Origin: Branchiostoma floridae
Taxonomy: Eukaryota; Chordata; Leptocardii; Amphioxiformes; Branchiostomatidae
Direction of reading: 5' to 3'
Assembly (NCBI RefSeq): GCF_000003815.2
Contig: NC_049986.1
Coordinates: 22,553,976 to 22,617,975 of the forward strand
DNA: 64,000 nt
In this document: positions 10,743-25,700 of the stretch, piece after piece
Layout of the letters: each line of letters starts with the position of its first letter
How positions within the stretch are numbered: position 1 is the first letter of the stretch
Translations under genes and position numbers: made by a program
The notes under the pieces: generated by a model
Told to the model about the DNA's origin: nothing
What the model saw: only the letters and a program-made list of their open reading frames with translations
Databases searched by the model: none

Positions 10743-13700
10743 TCAAGAAATGGCTGTGGGGGATCTGTAAGGAGAGCTGGTGAGGACGGTGTCTCCGAAG
10801 ACGTTAGCGTAGGAAGACTTGAGGAACGAGACGTAGTTCTGCATGCTGCGGTTGGTGGTGTTGGCCTGCTCCAGCCGGTCCGTCAGGTCCTGTAGCTTAC
10901 TGTGGTGCTTTCGCTCGTGCTGGGGCGAAAAGGATAAAGAATTCTTGTAAGAAAGGTAAGACAAACACTTGAACATCCTTTGAAGTAGTTTTCTCAACAC
11001 AAATCCAACATGTTCATTCATCTTTCATACAAATGTGAGATTACGGTCAGGTCCTGTAGCTTACTGTGGTGCTTTCACTCGTGCTGAGGGAACACAAGAC
11101 AGAGAATTCTGGTATGAGAGGTAAGACAAACACTGGAACATCCTTTGAAATAGTTTTCTTAGCACAAAGTTTACCCTAACATATTCATTCATCTTTCATA
11201 CAAATATGAGATTACGGTCAGGTCCTGTAGCTTACTGTGGTGCTTTCGCTCATGCTGAGGGGCAACAAAGGACAGAGAATTCTGGTAAGAGAGGTAAGAC
11301 AAACACTTGAACATCATTAACACACACCTACTGTAAATGCATTTAAGTTCGCGGGGATTTAATTTTGCGGTAGCAGGAAAAAGGACTTTTCGCGGTGGTT
11401 TTAATTTCGCGGTAGCACCATGCACTGCAGTCTCTTACTGTTATGGAAAAATGTTCGCGGTGGTTTTAAATTCGCGGTGAAGCGGCCGCCGCGAAAACCG
11501 CGAACATTAATCCACCTCGAATATTTCTGCATTTACAGTATCATAACCATATTCATCTTTCATACAAATATGAGAAAACTGTCAGGTCCTGCAGCTTACT
11601 GTGGTGCTTTCGCTTGTGCTGAGGGGACGAAGGACAGAGAATTCTGGTATGAGAGGTAAGACAAACACTGGAACATCCTTTGAAATAGTTTTCTTAGCAC
11701 AAAGTTTACCCTAACATATCCATTCATCTTTCATACAAATATGAGATTACGGTCAGGTCCTGCAGCTTACTGTGGTGCTTTTGCTCAGGCTGGGGGGATT
11801 GGGAAGCAGAAGGCTAACATTTGTGCCATCAAATTGCTGCATTGCTAGGCTAGCAGACAAGATATCAAGAGGCTATGGGCTCTACTCCTGGCCAGGCAAT
11901 TTGCATCCTTGGGAATGGGACTTTTACTTTTCTCACTTGACTCTGGTAGAAAATGGATTCCTGACTTCAGTTGGGGAGGTGAAAAGTGGTAGAAGGTGAG
12001 CATCTGGCATTGTCTTCCAATACCATGTCCTAGACGTAGTGAATAACAACCCAGTGTTCCTACAGCTTTAGAAAGCTATGGGACTACTTTATAGAATTTC
12101 CTGAGGGGCACAGTTACAAAGACTTTAAGACCTTACAAATGAAACTCTTCTCCTTCTTACAAAATATTACAGTGCTAATATAATCAAAACCGCAATTATA
12201 ATAAGATATCCCAACTTTGTAATTATGTCAAATGTGTAGTTTCTCACCTCTTCCCGTTGTCTCTTGATCGCGGCCAGCTCGGATCGTACACGGCTCAGCT
12301 GTGCCTCAAGGTCCAGGATACGGTTCTGTGCTGAACGCTCCTGGGGACAAGGACAAGAGAAAATGTCATTGACTGCAGCTGACTAATATACTAGTAATTT
12401 AATATAGTACTCCAGTTTCCATCAGCCAACAACACTGTTTACCTGTAGCTGTGGGAATAGCGATGAATGATCATTTGGCATCCTATTAAAAAAAAAAATG
12501 CATGGTTTTACCGAATACAGAATACAACACAACTACAGTGAACTGACTGAGTAAGATGATGATCCCAAATTTTGAAAGATACAATTTAGGTCAAAATTTA
12601 GTCATCATCCTTAGTACATTCGCTAAGTGACAGACTGTGCAGTTTTACCTTGCTGGATGCCTTGTCCCGAGCCTCCTGTCTGCCTCCGCATGTCTTGTAC
12701 AGTACAGAACAGTCTTACCTTGTTGCTAGACTAATGTTTAAGATGTCTTGAGATCTCACCTTGCTGGATGCCTTGTCCCGAGTCTCCTCTGCCTGCCGCC
12801 TCATGTCCTGTATCGATGCCTCCAGTTGCCGGCTCAGGCTGGAGTTTTCCCGAGCTAGTTCGTCACACCGTGCCTGCGTCTCGTGGATCGTGTCCTCTCG
12901 CTTGGCAATCACCGACACCAGGTCACGGTTCTGTGCATCAGACTCTTCTAGCTTCCTTTGTAGAGCATCCACTTTAGTCTGCAGAGCTCGAATCTCATCC
13001 TCTGCAGCGTGGGACTTACTCCTGTTGCTCTCCAGCTGGCCGGACTGGTCCTCCACCTGAGGGAACAAATGACAGGAGTCAAGACTATGAATCAATGCAT
13101 CAATTGTTCTCAAGATGTCTGGAACTGACAGAAAGCAGGCACAATAATATGACAAAAATGTACTTGACCATGTACTTTTCTTTGTTAACAAAATAGGAAA
13201 ATTAATGGTTCAAAATAGTATCTTGTTGAGTCCCTTGGCAAGTCATACAAATTACATTGTACCACAGTACTCCACATGTATTAAATCTAGAGATACTGTT
13301 GCAAGAAAGCCATGCAGATATCATGACTGTAAGTAACATGCTTAGAAATATATTATCATATCAGCAAGTATAAACCTGATACAAACCTTCACAGTAAGCT
13401 CAGTGATAAGCTTGGTGTGCTCCAGGGCCCGTTTCTCGTAGGCGTTGATCCTGTCCGTCATGTCTTGGATCTTAATCTCCGACTCCCTCAGCAGCTCGGG
13501 TAGGGGCTCCAGTTCTGCTAGCCTCTGCTGGAGACGGGTGCGAACCTGGGAGGGAGGCAAATAGTCAAACCGACTTACCAATTATTCCAAGGATCCGTCT
13601 ACCTGTCTTGTGAAACATACATGTAACTGTCCACAGACAGACAAGCAGACAAAAAGTACAGAAACTGTAACTTTTTGTTTGCAAAGGTATTAACACCATC

Positions 13701-16700
13701 ACCAAACTAAAAAGTGTCAGGCAACAGGGGTCGTGGTAGACTGAGAAAAACTTGGATGGAGTGTGTTAGGAGGGAGTCATCAAGGAGTGCTGTCTAACAG
13801 GGGTCGACTCACTGGACAGAGCCACATGGAAGCGTGGTGTGAAGACTATCTGACTGCTGCCTACCCCTGCGTCAGGGATCCCAGCAGCAGTATAATCTGA
13901 ACATGGATAGTGAGTGAGTGTGCATGAGTGTATATACATTTATGGCCTTTCCAGCAAAAGTCGAAAATCCACCCACCCTCTCGAGTTCCCCAGTGCTCTC
14001 CTCCTGCAGCCGTGTTCTCTCCAGCTCGGTCCTCTCCAGTCTGACATGTGCGGCTTCTGCCTCACGCTGAGACGCGTTCATCTGGAACAAGGGTTTAAAG
14101 AAAACAGATATTAAAAACAACCCTGCATTGTTTCTATCACTCACTGTTTGCCACAGCCTTGGTTCTAGGATATCTTAATCAAAGAGAGTAGGGAGGAAAA
14201 TTTTACTATGCCTGTATTCATTCCCAGGCACTTCTGTTTTCATTAACTTCCAGTTGAGTATTTTCCAAATTTGTATTTTCTAAAATTATACTTCTAGAAC
14301 AAACAAATAAAATTGGTGTGGCCTAAACTAAGTTTTGAACAGACATCACATCACAATCCATTGATGATACAGAAAAGCCAGATACAGAAAATATTTTACA
14401 CAATACCCTGTAAATGTCATGCAGTACACACGTTTTGCAACCTTAGTTCCTTGCACGTTGCCTGCACATAGTTTTCATGCAAGCAATGTCTACTTCTAGG
14501 CCAAATCAATCTATTTCATTGGTTTTTAGGCACAACATTCAGCAAAGTAGAATCAAAGAAAAACTTCCATCCGATTACATGTCTTTCCTGACACAGAACT
14601 GGTCACTTGGACACATAACTTCCGCTCAACTGTTTTCAAGTTGATCTTCAAATTCTATTCCTTTTTACAAATTTGAGAACCAGTGAATTAGATTGAAGGG
14701 CCATACCACGTAAACCTTGTCTCATAAATGTGTACATGCTACACAACACTACACTACACACTTAAATATGCTCCATAAAATACTATGTAGAATGCTAAGT
14801 ATGCATGCTCTATGGAGGGGCGTGCCAGAACTGTAAACTGCACTCATGCTACAGGCTGCAAGGAGGCGCTGTGACACTACAGAGAGACTGTGAGTTGTGA
14901 GTGAGACTTGAGCTGTTACTAAGAGGTTACTGGTGCAATGGTGCAGCAGGCATTGGTAGAAAACTTAAGGAATGGATCAAGGAAGGGCAACAAAATTTCA
15001 CTTCCATAGCTGATGACCTTAAATTTCAGCTTTCAAGATTTAAGATAAAAATCTGACTGATTCCTTTTCTTGTACTACATTTCTTCTTCAGAGCACGGTA
15101 AAATAGCTTGCATTCTTTGCTTCAAAAGGGGTATTTAAAAAAAAACTTTTATGGCTTTCGATGCTACATGTAAAATTATTGCATGGACATGACTGATTTC
15201 TTTGTACAGGTTTCCAATCCTAAAATAAAATCAAACTTTGTTTGGTTTACTTTACATTGTAGATCTGTGTGTTCCAATGTTCAATTGTTTCAGCGTATTA
15301 TATCAATTTTACAAAATCAACTAGGCTGCCAAAGTTTGCTTTAGGCCTTTCTCTGATCCTTCCCTCCTAAAATAAAGATAAAACAAAACCACCGGTTAGT
15401 GTCCTCACTACACAAACACGTGTTTAATAAGGCAAGCAGGTAGAAATCGGGGGTGGAGAAGTCAGAAAGAGAGAGAGGTGCGTCGCGTACTTGTAGACGC
15501 TGGCGGTGAAAGTCGTACATACCACGTGAAGAGCGTAACAGTGCGGACCGTGAACTTTCACCATCTGAGAGAACGAGAGAAGGAGAGACACGAGTGGAGA
15601 GGGCAGAACGTGTTACACGAGAGAACCCACGTTAGCCAGGGTTACAACCCCCTCACATTAGACGAAAATCGATCGGACGACGAGTCTGCGAGCTCTNNNN
15701 NNNNNNNNNNNNNNNNNNNNNNNNNNNNNNNNNNNNNNNNNNNNNNNNNNNNNNNNNNNNNNNNNNNNNNNNNNNNNNNNNNNNNNNNNNNNNNNNTCGG
15801 CATCAGGGTCATGCCTCCTCGTAATTTAGAGCTCGCAGACACGTCGTCCGATCGATTTTCACCTAATGTGAGGGAGGTATTACAATCATTCAGAGGGTGG
15901 TCATTGATAAGAAAAGTGTAAGGTGAGTGTAAGGGTGAAAGCAAGATACAGGGAGGAATAGTCATGTAGTTACAAACTGTTGCCTTGTTATGAAAGAGCA
16001 CCACTTATTAACAGTCACAGACTTCTGTAGACCCACAACAACATACTTGATACATAGAAATCTTGGTCACCCGAAACAGGAAAAATTTGCAATCAAATTT
16101 GCTATAAGGTACCTAAATTAATACCAGTAATATCAGTTTACTAACTGACCATTTTTAAATATTGTCAAAACAAAATTGAGCCAGATTTATGTGTAATGGA
16201 AAAATGTACCCAAAAAATTTAAAGAAGCCAATTTAGCACATTTAATCTACTTGAAAAACCATGATTTTCTTCCGGTTCAAATGAGCAAGACTGGACACAA
16301 CATTTGACAGACTCCACGACATATGTACTGCCCCTGATCCTCAAACAACAAACCTTCCTCTGAGATCCACGTGGCTGTTGGTGCCAGGTAGAGAAGGAAC
16401 AAGTATGAAATCAAAAAAAGGATGAATATTGAAAAAAAAAAGAATAATGTACATGTATGCTTCCAGATGCTAATTCAAGAAAGACACTTTAAAGCAAGGT
16501 CAGCACATAACATACACAGCTGGATATAAGTAAAACTAAATTCTACATGAGAAACAAAACTAGATCAAAACCAGAGCATTGAACATAGCATGCACACAAT
16601 GTGACATTATCAAAACGTTCTACATAGAATCATTTTTGGTACACATAATACTATGATCATACAATAATGACATCATAAAAATTCAGCCATGATGTTGATC

Positions 16701-19700
16701 TGAAAGATAGACTTGCTTGTGTTTTGACAATGCCCCTAAAGCTTGCAACTATACCCGAACATGCTGGCACGAGGGCAGACTATAGTTCAGTCTAAAAGAT
16801 GCAGCAGAAGAGTTAGACACCAGAGGTTTATGATACCTGCACATGTTGTTTGTACTCCGTATAGAGACAAGACTAGCTACAAAAAGAGCAGATGAAGATA
16901 CAGATAGTTTCACTGTAAGACAGTCTAAAAACCCAGAGCTGCAGCAGAGGTGTTAGACACCAGATGTTTGTCATACCTGTTGTTTGTACTCCTTAGAGAC
17001 AAGACTACCGGTAGCTTGGGTGTGCTACAAATTTTAAAGCAGCAGTTATACTGGCTATATATGAAGATACAGATATTTTCTCTATATAAGGCCACACCAA
17101 TTTAATTCGTTGGTTCTCGGAATCGCCGCTTCTAATTTTCCCAATTTCAAAAAAAAAAAAAAAATTCCATTCAGTAATCGTGCTGCAAAACTTTGGTTCC
17201 GTTAGAGAAACAGAACGTCTGGAAAGTACCAGTGCATTTACTTTTTCTCACCCCCAAGTCCTTTGCTACCAATTGATTCATATCTTTTTTGTTGCAAAGT
17301 ATATTTAGGAACAAATAAATCATCGTAAATGAGATACACATGGGCATAACATAACGTAGCAGAACCAGAAGTTCGGCTGAGCATGTGCTCTCTCTCACAC
17401 ACACTTTCACATGCAAATTTTCAATTGAAACACAGAAATCGGCACCCAAACAAACAACTCAATAAATCACCAATACTTTTTCACTCTTGTACCTCCATAG
17501 CCAACATGTTTTGATATGCCTGAAATGCTCAAAGTCTTCCAAATGGAGATGAAAATGAAGTCGGAAAATCTCGAGCGGCCATCTTTCTTCTTCTGTAAGT
17601 CAAAAAAGCGCCCCCACGCTGTTTTTAGTGGAACTGCAGGTTTGGCTGGATAGTACATGGTGTACCATTTCAGTGCTGATTTCAGTGATTTGCATGTAAC
17701 ATTAGGTTTTTCTAAGGAAGTTTAATCAAACTGCATCTTAATTTTTTGTCAACAAATAATTGTACATGTAACAAAAAGAGAGAATAAACCTATGGTTTTA
17801 TGCAACATGTAGTTCAGTACTTTGGCTTGTTCATGTATTTTGGGGGGAGTGGAAGTATTTGTAATTTTTTTTCCAATTTGCACCAGTTGACCATGAAATG
17901 TAATTAGAGCCTTGGATAGACAGATTCTTATCAACTCAGAGAGCAAATAAGTCTTCCAGCGATGGTATTTTATTTCTAGAGGCAAACTTAAATAATGTTT
18001 GTTGTTGTCGTTGCATCTTTGTAAAAATACTATATTGGTCTATTTGAGATGTTTTGTGAACATTTCTGTTTACTGTAGCAACTGTACATAATTTAATGTA
18101 TATTGTACAAATTTATGCCAACATGCAATTTTGCATGTAATTTTAACTGATTAACTATTTCTATCACACGTATACCATGAGTTCAGGTCTGGACTAACCA
18201 GCCTGGACCTGAACCCAGACTTGTTGCAAGTTTTTTTTTTTTTTTTTTTTTTCGCCCTGTCGCTTCAATTTTTTTAAGAAAAAATCCGAGAACCAACAAA
18301 TTAAATTGGTATGGCCTAAGTTAAAATAAAAAGAACTGAATCAGAGGTGTTAGACACCAGCAGTTGGTCATACCTGTTGTTTGTACTCCTTAGACTAGTT
18401 AGAGACAAGGCTTAGCTTAGGTGTGCTACAAAAAGAGCAGTTATACTGGCAATGCAGATACAGATAGTTTCCCTATATACATCTAAAAACAAGGAGCTGA
18501 ATTAGAGGAGTTAGACACCACCAGTTGGTCATACCTGTTGTTTGTACTCCTTAGAGACAAGACATAGCTCAGGTGTGCTAAGAAAATACAGATAGTTTCA
18601 CTAAGTCTAAGAACCCAGAGCTGAATCAGAGGAGTGGATTGTCGTACCTGTTGTTTGTACTCGGTGACCAGGTTTTCGTACTGCCTGACGCTGGACTTCA
18701 GCTGTGTGACATCCGTCTGGGATGTGATCAGTTTATCCTCCATCGTCGACACTTGGTTCTTGGGGAAACCAAACAACAAAAATATAAAGCAACAGAATAA
18801 CTTACTGTTACTTGCAAAATATACAAAAGCAATGAAACAATGATATTGCTAACATAATTGCCATAACTTGTATAATAACTTCCTTCATACTACACAAATT
18901 CAATGTAGGCTGCAAGAGCTTGTAAGACTTGGGAGCTGTAATTGCCATTAATTCAGTATGGTATTAAATTGTAGGGCTTTCCAGATTTATAATATAAGGT
19001 TAAACAAACGTTATTTTTGTTTACATACATATGTTGCTTATTACATATGTTTTAGTCCATAGTCTCAGCCCAGATGGACTGACTGCCAGTGACTGCGGAC
19101 AGGAGCAGACTATGAAACACCTTCTTGTCTGCCCCCTCCTGCCCGAACCATGCACCAAAGAAGATCTGGAAGCTCTGACCCCCAGAGGAAGGGAGTGTGT
19201 GGATTTCTGGACAAGGAAAGTGTAGTGATGACACGAAGAAGAAGAAGTCCATACCTGCAGTCTCTCATTGTCTATCTTCAGGGAAGCCACTTCATTGGCC
19301 TGCCTCTGCACACGCTCCGTGAGCGTGTCTGTGTTTGCTCTCAGTCTGTCTTCGGTGTCGCGCAACTGACGATCCAGGTCTTTGTTACGTCTGGAAACAA
19401 CATGGAATATGGCTTGACGAAAAGGTTTGACTTGCAAGAGATAAAGACAGCAACAGCTATTTCTTCAGCAAACAACTACAAATGTATTTCTTCAGACAGA
19501 AAGCTTTTTTTTTCTATTTCAGGTCTATTTCTTATGAAAGTCACACATTTCAAAGTCTTTAGAGTGGCAAGGGAACGGAAAGCAAAAGTTTGTACCATAG
19601 AACAGCTGAAGCATGTAACTATTTCCATGAGATATACATTTTCCATGCATAGAATACAGAAATTCACAACAGTTCTGTGCAGGAATGCAAGCTATTAGCT

Positions 19701-22700
19701 TAAAACTTTTCCACATTGTGAAAATAGCAAAGGTCTTAAAGTTTATGACATCTCTTAGCTTTTTGCCCAATACTTAAGTTTGGAGAAATGCAGTGACCCT
19801 TGACCTACCCATGAAGTACTGCGTTCTCTGACTCGACCTGTGACCTCTGCTGAGTCAGCCGGTTGTTTTGAGCCTTCAGCTCACCGATGGAGGCGTGGAG
19901 GTCAGCGATCTGGGCTTCCTGAGAGGACATACAGAAAACAAGAATAAAGAGACCACTCTATTCCTTTACTGTAAGTCTAACAGATAATATGGTGGGACAC
20001 ACTGATGCCATGAAGAACGTACATTTGCTGATGCTATGAAGAACGTACATTTGCTGATGCTATGAAGAACGTACATTTGCTGATGCCATGAAGAACGTAC
20101 ATTTGCTGATGCCATGAAGAACGTACATTTGCTGATGGCATGAAGAACGTACATTCTGATGTTACAGTTATGTGTATAAGGATTTGATATTTAGGACATT
20201 GCACATTTGTGGGGTCCAGTATTTCTTTAAATCACTCCAGGGTCCAGGGTTCTAGTCAGGATTTCATTTTAGCGTAGTGGGAATGTCATGGTAGCGAAGC
20301 GACCAATCAGGAGATTGATGAGATTTTGACAATGTCGAGTTAAAAGTTGGCACTCTATTAACATCACATGTAATTTGAAGGATTTTTGGTCAGTTTTGAA
20401 TGGCATATCATCATTTTTCATTGTTCAGACATTGATTAGACATTGCTGAACAAGAAAATGATAGCAAAGCACCACTTCACTTGTTAAAAATTAGCGTAGT
20501 GGCCCTTATTTTAGCGTACTGGTCACAAATTTTAGCGTAGTGGCCCACTACGCTAAAATGCACTAGCTAGAACCCTGGGATCTCTGTGACACAAGTGGGA
20601 AGCAGTTAGTCTTCACACTGCATTTGAAGGTATCTCTGTCCAGCGGGTCCATGCTTACATGTATGAAGCTACACACTTTACTTATATACTGCATATCAAT
20701 AACTCAACTCAACTCATGAAAGTCATGGTGCTGATCTTGAAGCTAGGCAAAGATTGTGGAAAGCATCATTATGATGCTATCCACAAACTTTGGCTAGCTT
20801 ACTGGTAAATGATGGTCTGTCAGATTGACACAGATCATGCTCCAAACTCCAGACACTCTGATTAACGATAGCTTATTTAAGGTATCGGACCGGAGTTTCT
20901 TTTACGATTTCGGAGGTTGGCGGACAGCCTCAGGCCGAAGGGCTACAATTCCGCTAGTAAACGTAGGACGCGAAACTTAATCAATATGGTGGAAAGCCGT
21001 TTACTGCCTCTTTCCGACAAACCTATTGGTATCGTCTGTTGCCTCTTTATTTTGGGTAGAATATGTAGTAAAATTTTAATTTGGGACCCGAAAACTATAA
21101 ATTTTTGACACTTTTTTGATCGAAGGTGCTTGGAAAAAACGAATTTTCCCAGGATAACGGCCTACGTGGTAGAGAAGCTAAATTCTTCATGTTTGTGTAA
21201 AATGAAAATAAAAAAATTCCATGTGATAACTTTTTTGCAATCTCCGATGACGTCATTTCTTCGAAATCGCGTGAAAAACGATGCTATTTGGGTCATCAGG
21301 CGAAAAAACCGCATCACCGTTGCAGCGGACTAATACAAAAATGGTTTCGCTGGCCGACCAACTACTCCTCGCACAAAATCAATACAACCCACGGGCTTTT
21401 CAGGAAATACGATTTGAACTCCGACCCGGAACCTTAACATATTTACAGGTTTGTATGAGGAAGAATAATCAAAGTAACCTTCTCCATGATGGTGGCGTTC
21501 AGTCTCTCCACTGTGTTCTCGCTCTGTTCCGCTCGCTGTTTCTGCACGCGGGTCGCCTTCTTCAGCGCATCCTTGTCCCGTTCTGCCTTATCCTGGGGGA
21601 AAAACAACACAAAAATATACAATGATTCTTAAACCAAGGTGGAAGCTTTCATTTATGTTTTGTGTCAAATGGTACAAGTCCTTTCAAACTAATAAGAAAA
21701 AGCTTCAACACTCTTCACTCTCACAGCATAACATGTAACATAACCTAGAATAGATAATTATTTTTACATGTGCACAATTTCTTTTACGTACATGTACTAT
21801 TGACTTGATCTGATTGACCACAGGAACAAAATTTAATGTAACACTTGAAATACAGACTGCCGGTAGTCGGAGGCATAGGAATAAACTGATCTGAACAAAC
21901 CTTTGCTCCCATGAGCAGTTCTGATGTGTGTTCTCGCTCTATTCTCTCTTGTTGTAGCTGTTTTTCTAAACCCTGGGGAAAAAATAACACAGAGGCTGTA
22001 ATAAGACAGGGCACCAGCCATTGAAGTCTATCTGAATTACATCTTGAGAAATTGATACAGGCTAGCAATAGGTTGAGGACTGAGCAACATACAAATGTAC
22101 TCCAACAAAGCTCTTACTTCTGTTTACAACCCTTATTTAATGTTTGTTTGAACAATTATTTATTCACTATGTATTGAGTAAACTTATAAGTTATGTTCCG
22201 TACCCTGATTTGCACAGCCATCCTGTTGTTATCAGCCTCCTTAGTGCGTAGCTCCTTCTGTAAGTGAGCCCTCGTCGTCTCAAGTGACGTCTGTACATTC
22301 CCCATCTGGCGTGCATTACCCTGAAGGCAAAACCAACTTTTTAAACTTGGAAAAGCAGCTAAAAACCTAATCTGAAACAAGGCTATACCAACTGTTCACA
22401 GATTTGTGACAAAAGAATGATGCTGAATCATTTAGCCAACGAAAAAAAACTTGGTTTCCGATGTTAAACTGTATGATCACAGCAAATACATTTTCAGCAC
22501 CAAGGAGAGATATGGATCTCCTAGAGTTTGGGTGCATTCATACTGTCACAAAACAGTACATACATTATATAGTACATACATCATATAGTACATACATCAT
22601 ATAGTACAGCCTGCCAAAGCAGTTCATTGTGTCTTGAGGCATCTTCAATTTATTTCCTACTTCCAACACATTTTGAGGTATAGCTAAGGCATAAAAGCAA

Positions 22701-25700
22701 GATGAGTCCACCTCTGGAAGGAAAACATAAATCTAACTTTGTTCACATTGCCCATGTTTCCATGTTGGACTTCCAGTTCAGTATTACTTCTCTTGAAGAA
22801 AGGCAACACTAATTTAATTTGTTGGTTCTCTGATATTAAAAAAAGTCAAAATATGCTTAACTGGAAAACATAATGAAAACCAAGTTTATGCCTTACTGCT
22901 CTACCTTTTAAGTATTTTCACCTTAAAGAATCCAAGAGCCAACAAATTAAGTTTGTGTGGCCTGAGGAGCAGAAATATTAATCGCTTTGCCTAATCAGTG
23001 CAGAACTGACCCGCTCTGCCTCTAGCATCACCAGGGACTCCTCAAGCTTCCGTTCCTTCATCAGAAGATCGTCCCGTAACCGCTGCAAAAGCAAGAGAAA
23101 CAGAGGCAAGCTGACAGGGCGCCCAACAACCAGCATTAACTACTGACCATGCATGAAAACAGTTATCTTCTGTGTTCTGCAACAGTTGACTGATTCATGA
23201 CAATAATTTATGTGTTAATGACTGTATGATTCACTGCAAGTGCATCCCAAATATACATGTATGGTCAGTGCTGCAAGTTATAGTCACCCCATATACATTT
23301 TTTTGTACTTTAAAGCAAGCAGTGCAAGACATTGCAATAAGCTAAGTGAAGGCACTATGTATTTGTTTTATTATTCAAATGGTAAAAAATACTGTGCAAA
23401 CAAAATAGCCCAGTCTGAAATTGAGAACTTCTACAACAAACATTATGATGAACGATACCCACTGAATGTTACACATGACTATAATAGGCTCCATGTAGCT
23501 AAAGTGACAGATTGTGCAACACAGACATTAAGCTTTATGCAGGAGCTGTTAGTAATCTTTATGGACTCTTATACTGACCACGTTGTCGGCCTCCACGTCT
23601 GTTAGTCTCCTCATGAGAACATCCTTCTGTTCCACAATACGGGAGGCATCCGCCTGTGGGGCACAACAGGGGACAAACAAACACAAGGGTTAAACTCAGC
23701 TATTTCTACACTGTCTACATTCATTTTCTATCATTGGGTCCACACCATCTCAATTCCCAGGTTCTTGGATAAACAAATTGTACTTGAGACAAATATCATC
23801 ATGGAGACAAAGTAAGATGAAAAAGTCCTTGAATTGGTACACAAAGTTTTTGGGAGTTAATATAATCAGATTTATGTTTTCTTGCTACATGTTGTGCAGC
23901 TCTCTTGTTGAAGTTTTGCTAAAACAAATATCCAAGAAGCAAGAAAATATATTGGTGTGGCCTTGTGCTGTAAACATTGCCCACAAGAGGCCTGACACCT
24001 TCCCACAAGCATATCACCAATACAGTTACAGCTGTTAGAGGGGTCCATACACGGTAAGTCACATACACGCACGCATGTATCCATGCACACATGCATGCAC
24101 ATAACACACATACACACACACACATACATACATGTGCAGTGCAAACACCTACACCTACATATACACACACACTTACAACTACAGTAAAGCAAAGTTGCTT
24201 GTATTGAGGGAATATGAATACAGTCAAACCTGCCCATTTTGAAGACCACTCCAGAGTCTAATAAAATCTGGCCTAATATAGGCAGGTGGCCACTACTAGT
24301 ATACAACTATAGAGTCTGACAGGATTTCTGTCAAGGGAAAGACTATCTGACAACCACCAAAAAGTGGTCATATTGTCCAGGCCTGCTTTGGCTGCATGTC
24401 AATAGCCAGGAGGTCCTTATAACTTTATAATAACTTACAGGGGGCCAAGACAGGTTTGACTGTACTCTCAAAGTTTAACCCTAGTGCATGGACCCTGTGA
24501 CACCTTGCGAGCGAGAACAGACCAGTGTAACACATACCCCACTTCCCTCCCGTGCATGCAGGATGCACGGCCCCTGGCATATCACGCACCAGGGGATGTA
24601 TGGCTGCACCAGGAAGGTGAGAGAGTTACATGTGTTAGACAGGAAATTTCACACATTAACAGTCTGGAAAACCGATAGATTATAGGCATGGTGATGAAAG
24701 TTATGACGTACATGTAAACTTAGTCTTAGAGTGTCGGAAGGATAGTAAGACAAAAATAGAGTTCAGTGCTAAGAAATCTTCCTAGTGCAGACATGTACTT
24801 AATAAAATGTCATGAATGAGTGCCATCCTACCCTGTGATTACCTGTAGCTGCATCACTTACATGTAGTCTACATCACATAAATTCATAATCTTGAACTGC
24901 CATGTACCGACTACATACATGCACATCTCACTTTTTGTCAGTCTAACATGCATCTGTTACAGTAGAGATTGGAATTTAGGACAATCACAGATTGTTCCAT
25001 GACATATTGGAATCTCATCATCCTGAGTTCCAATCTCTACTGTGACAGAACTATGTACATTAGTCTTGGAGAAGTCAGTATTTTATGGTTACCTCTTTCC
25101 TATACTGGTCCTGTAGAAGTGTCCTCAGGGTTCGGTTTGTGGACTCAAACTCTACTGTACATACATGTACAAGTCTATGTTGTGGTTACCTCTTTCCTGT
25201 ACTGGTCCTGTAGAAGAGTCCTCAGGGTTCTATTGGTGGACTCAAATTCGTCCAGACGCTGCATCAGAAGGTCCTTCTGTCTGGCCAGGGCGATGGAGTC
25301 TTCAGATGACATCCTCTTGTCCTGCATAACAGATGCAAAAGTTTTACAACTACAGTTCAACATTGTATCTTGATGACAGCAGCTAATTTTTAAAGCATCC
25401 AAAAAATTTTTAAAAATCGAAGAGAAAATTTGTGGACTAAAACTTTTTAATCAGACTTAAAGAAAGAGAAGATAAACATTTCCCTGTCTTTTAGACAACA
25501 GCTTTCTTCTGAGTGAAGAGAAATGAAGTGAATTTTACCAACAAAGGTGTAATCCAAAGTGTAATACAGCTCCATGGATTGAATTCACCTCTGTACATGA
25601 AACTAACACTTCACTCTCAATTTCTTTTACACTTACAATACTTTTGACTCTTATGGAGAACCTAGACTATGGTATCTAGAGCAACAGTTTGTTCTGTTTA

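Noticed and set aside
15478-16004. Two overlapping open frames spanning the N gap
   Set aside because: They exist only because N codons are not stops; the flanks are inverted repeats of a mobile element.
23872-24306. Cysteine/valine-rich open frames on the minus strand
   Set aside because: Translation of a CA/GT microsatellite.
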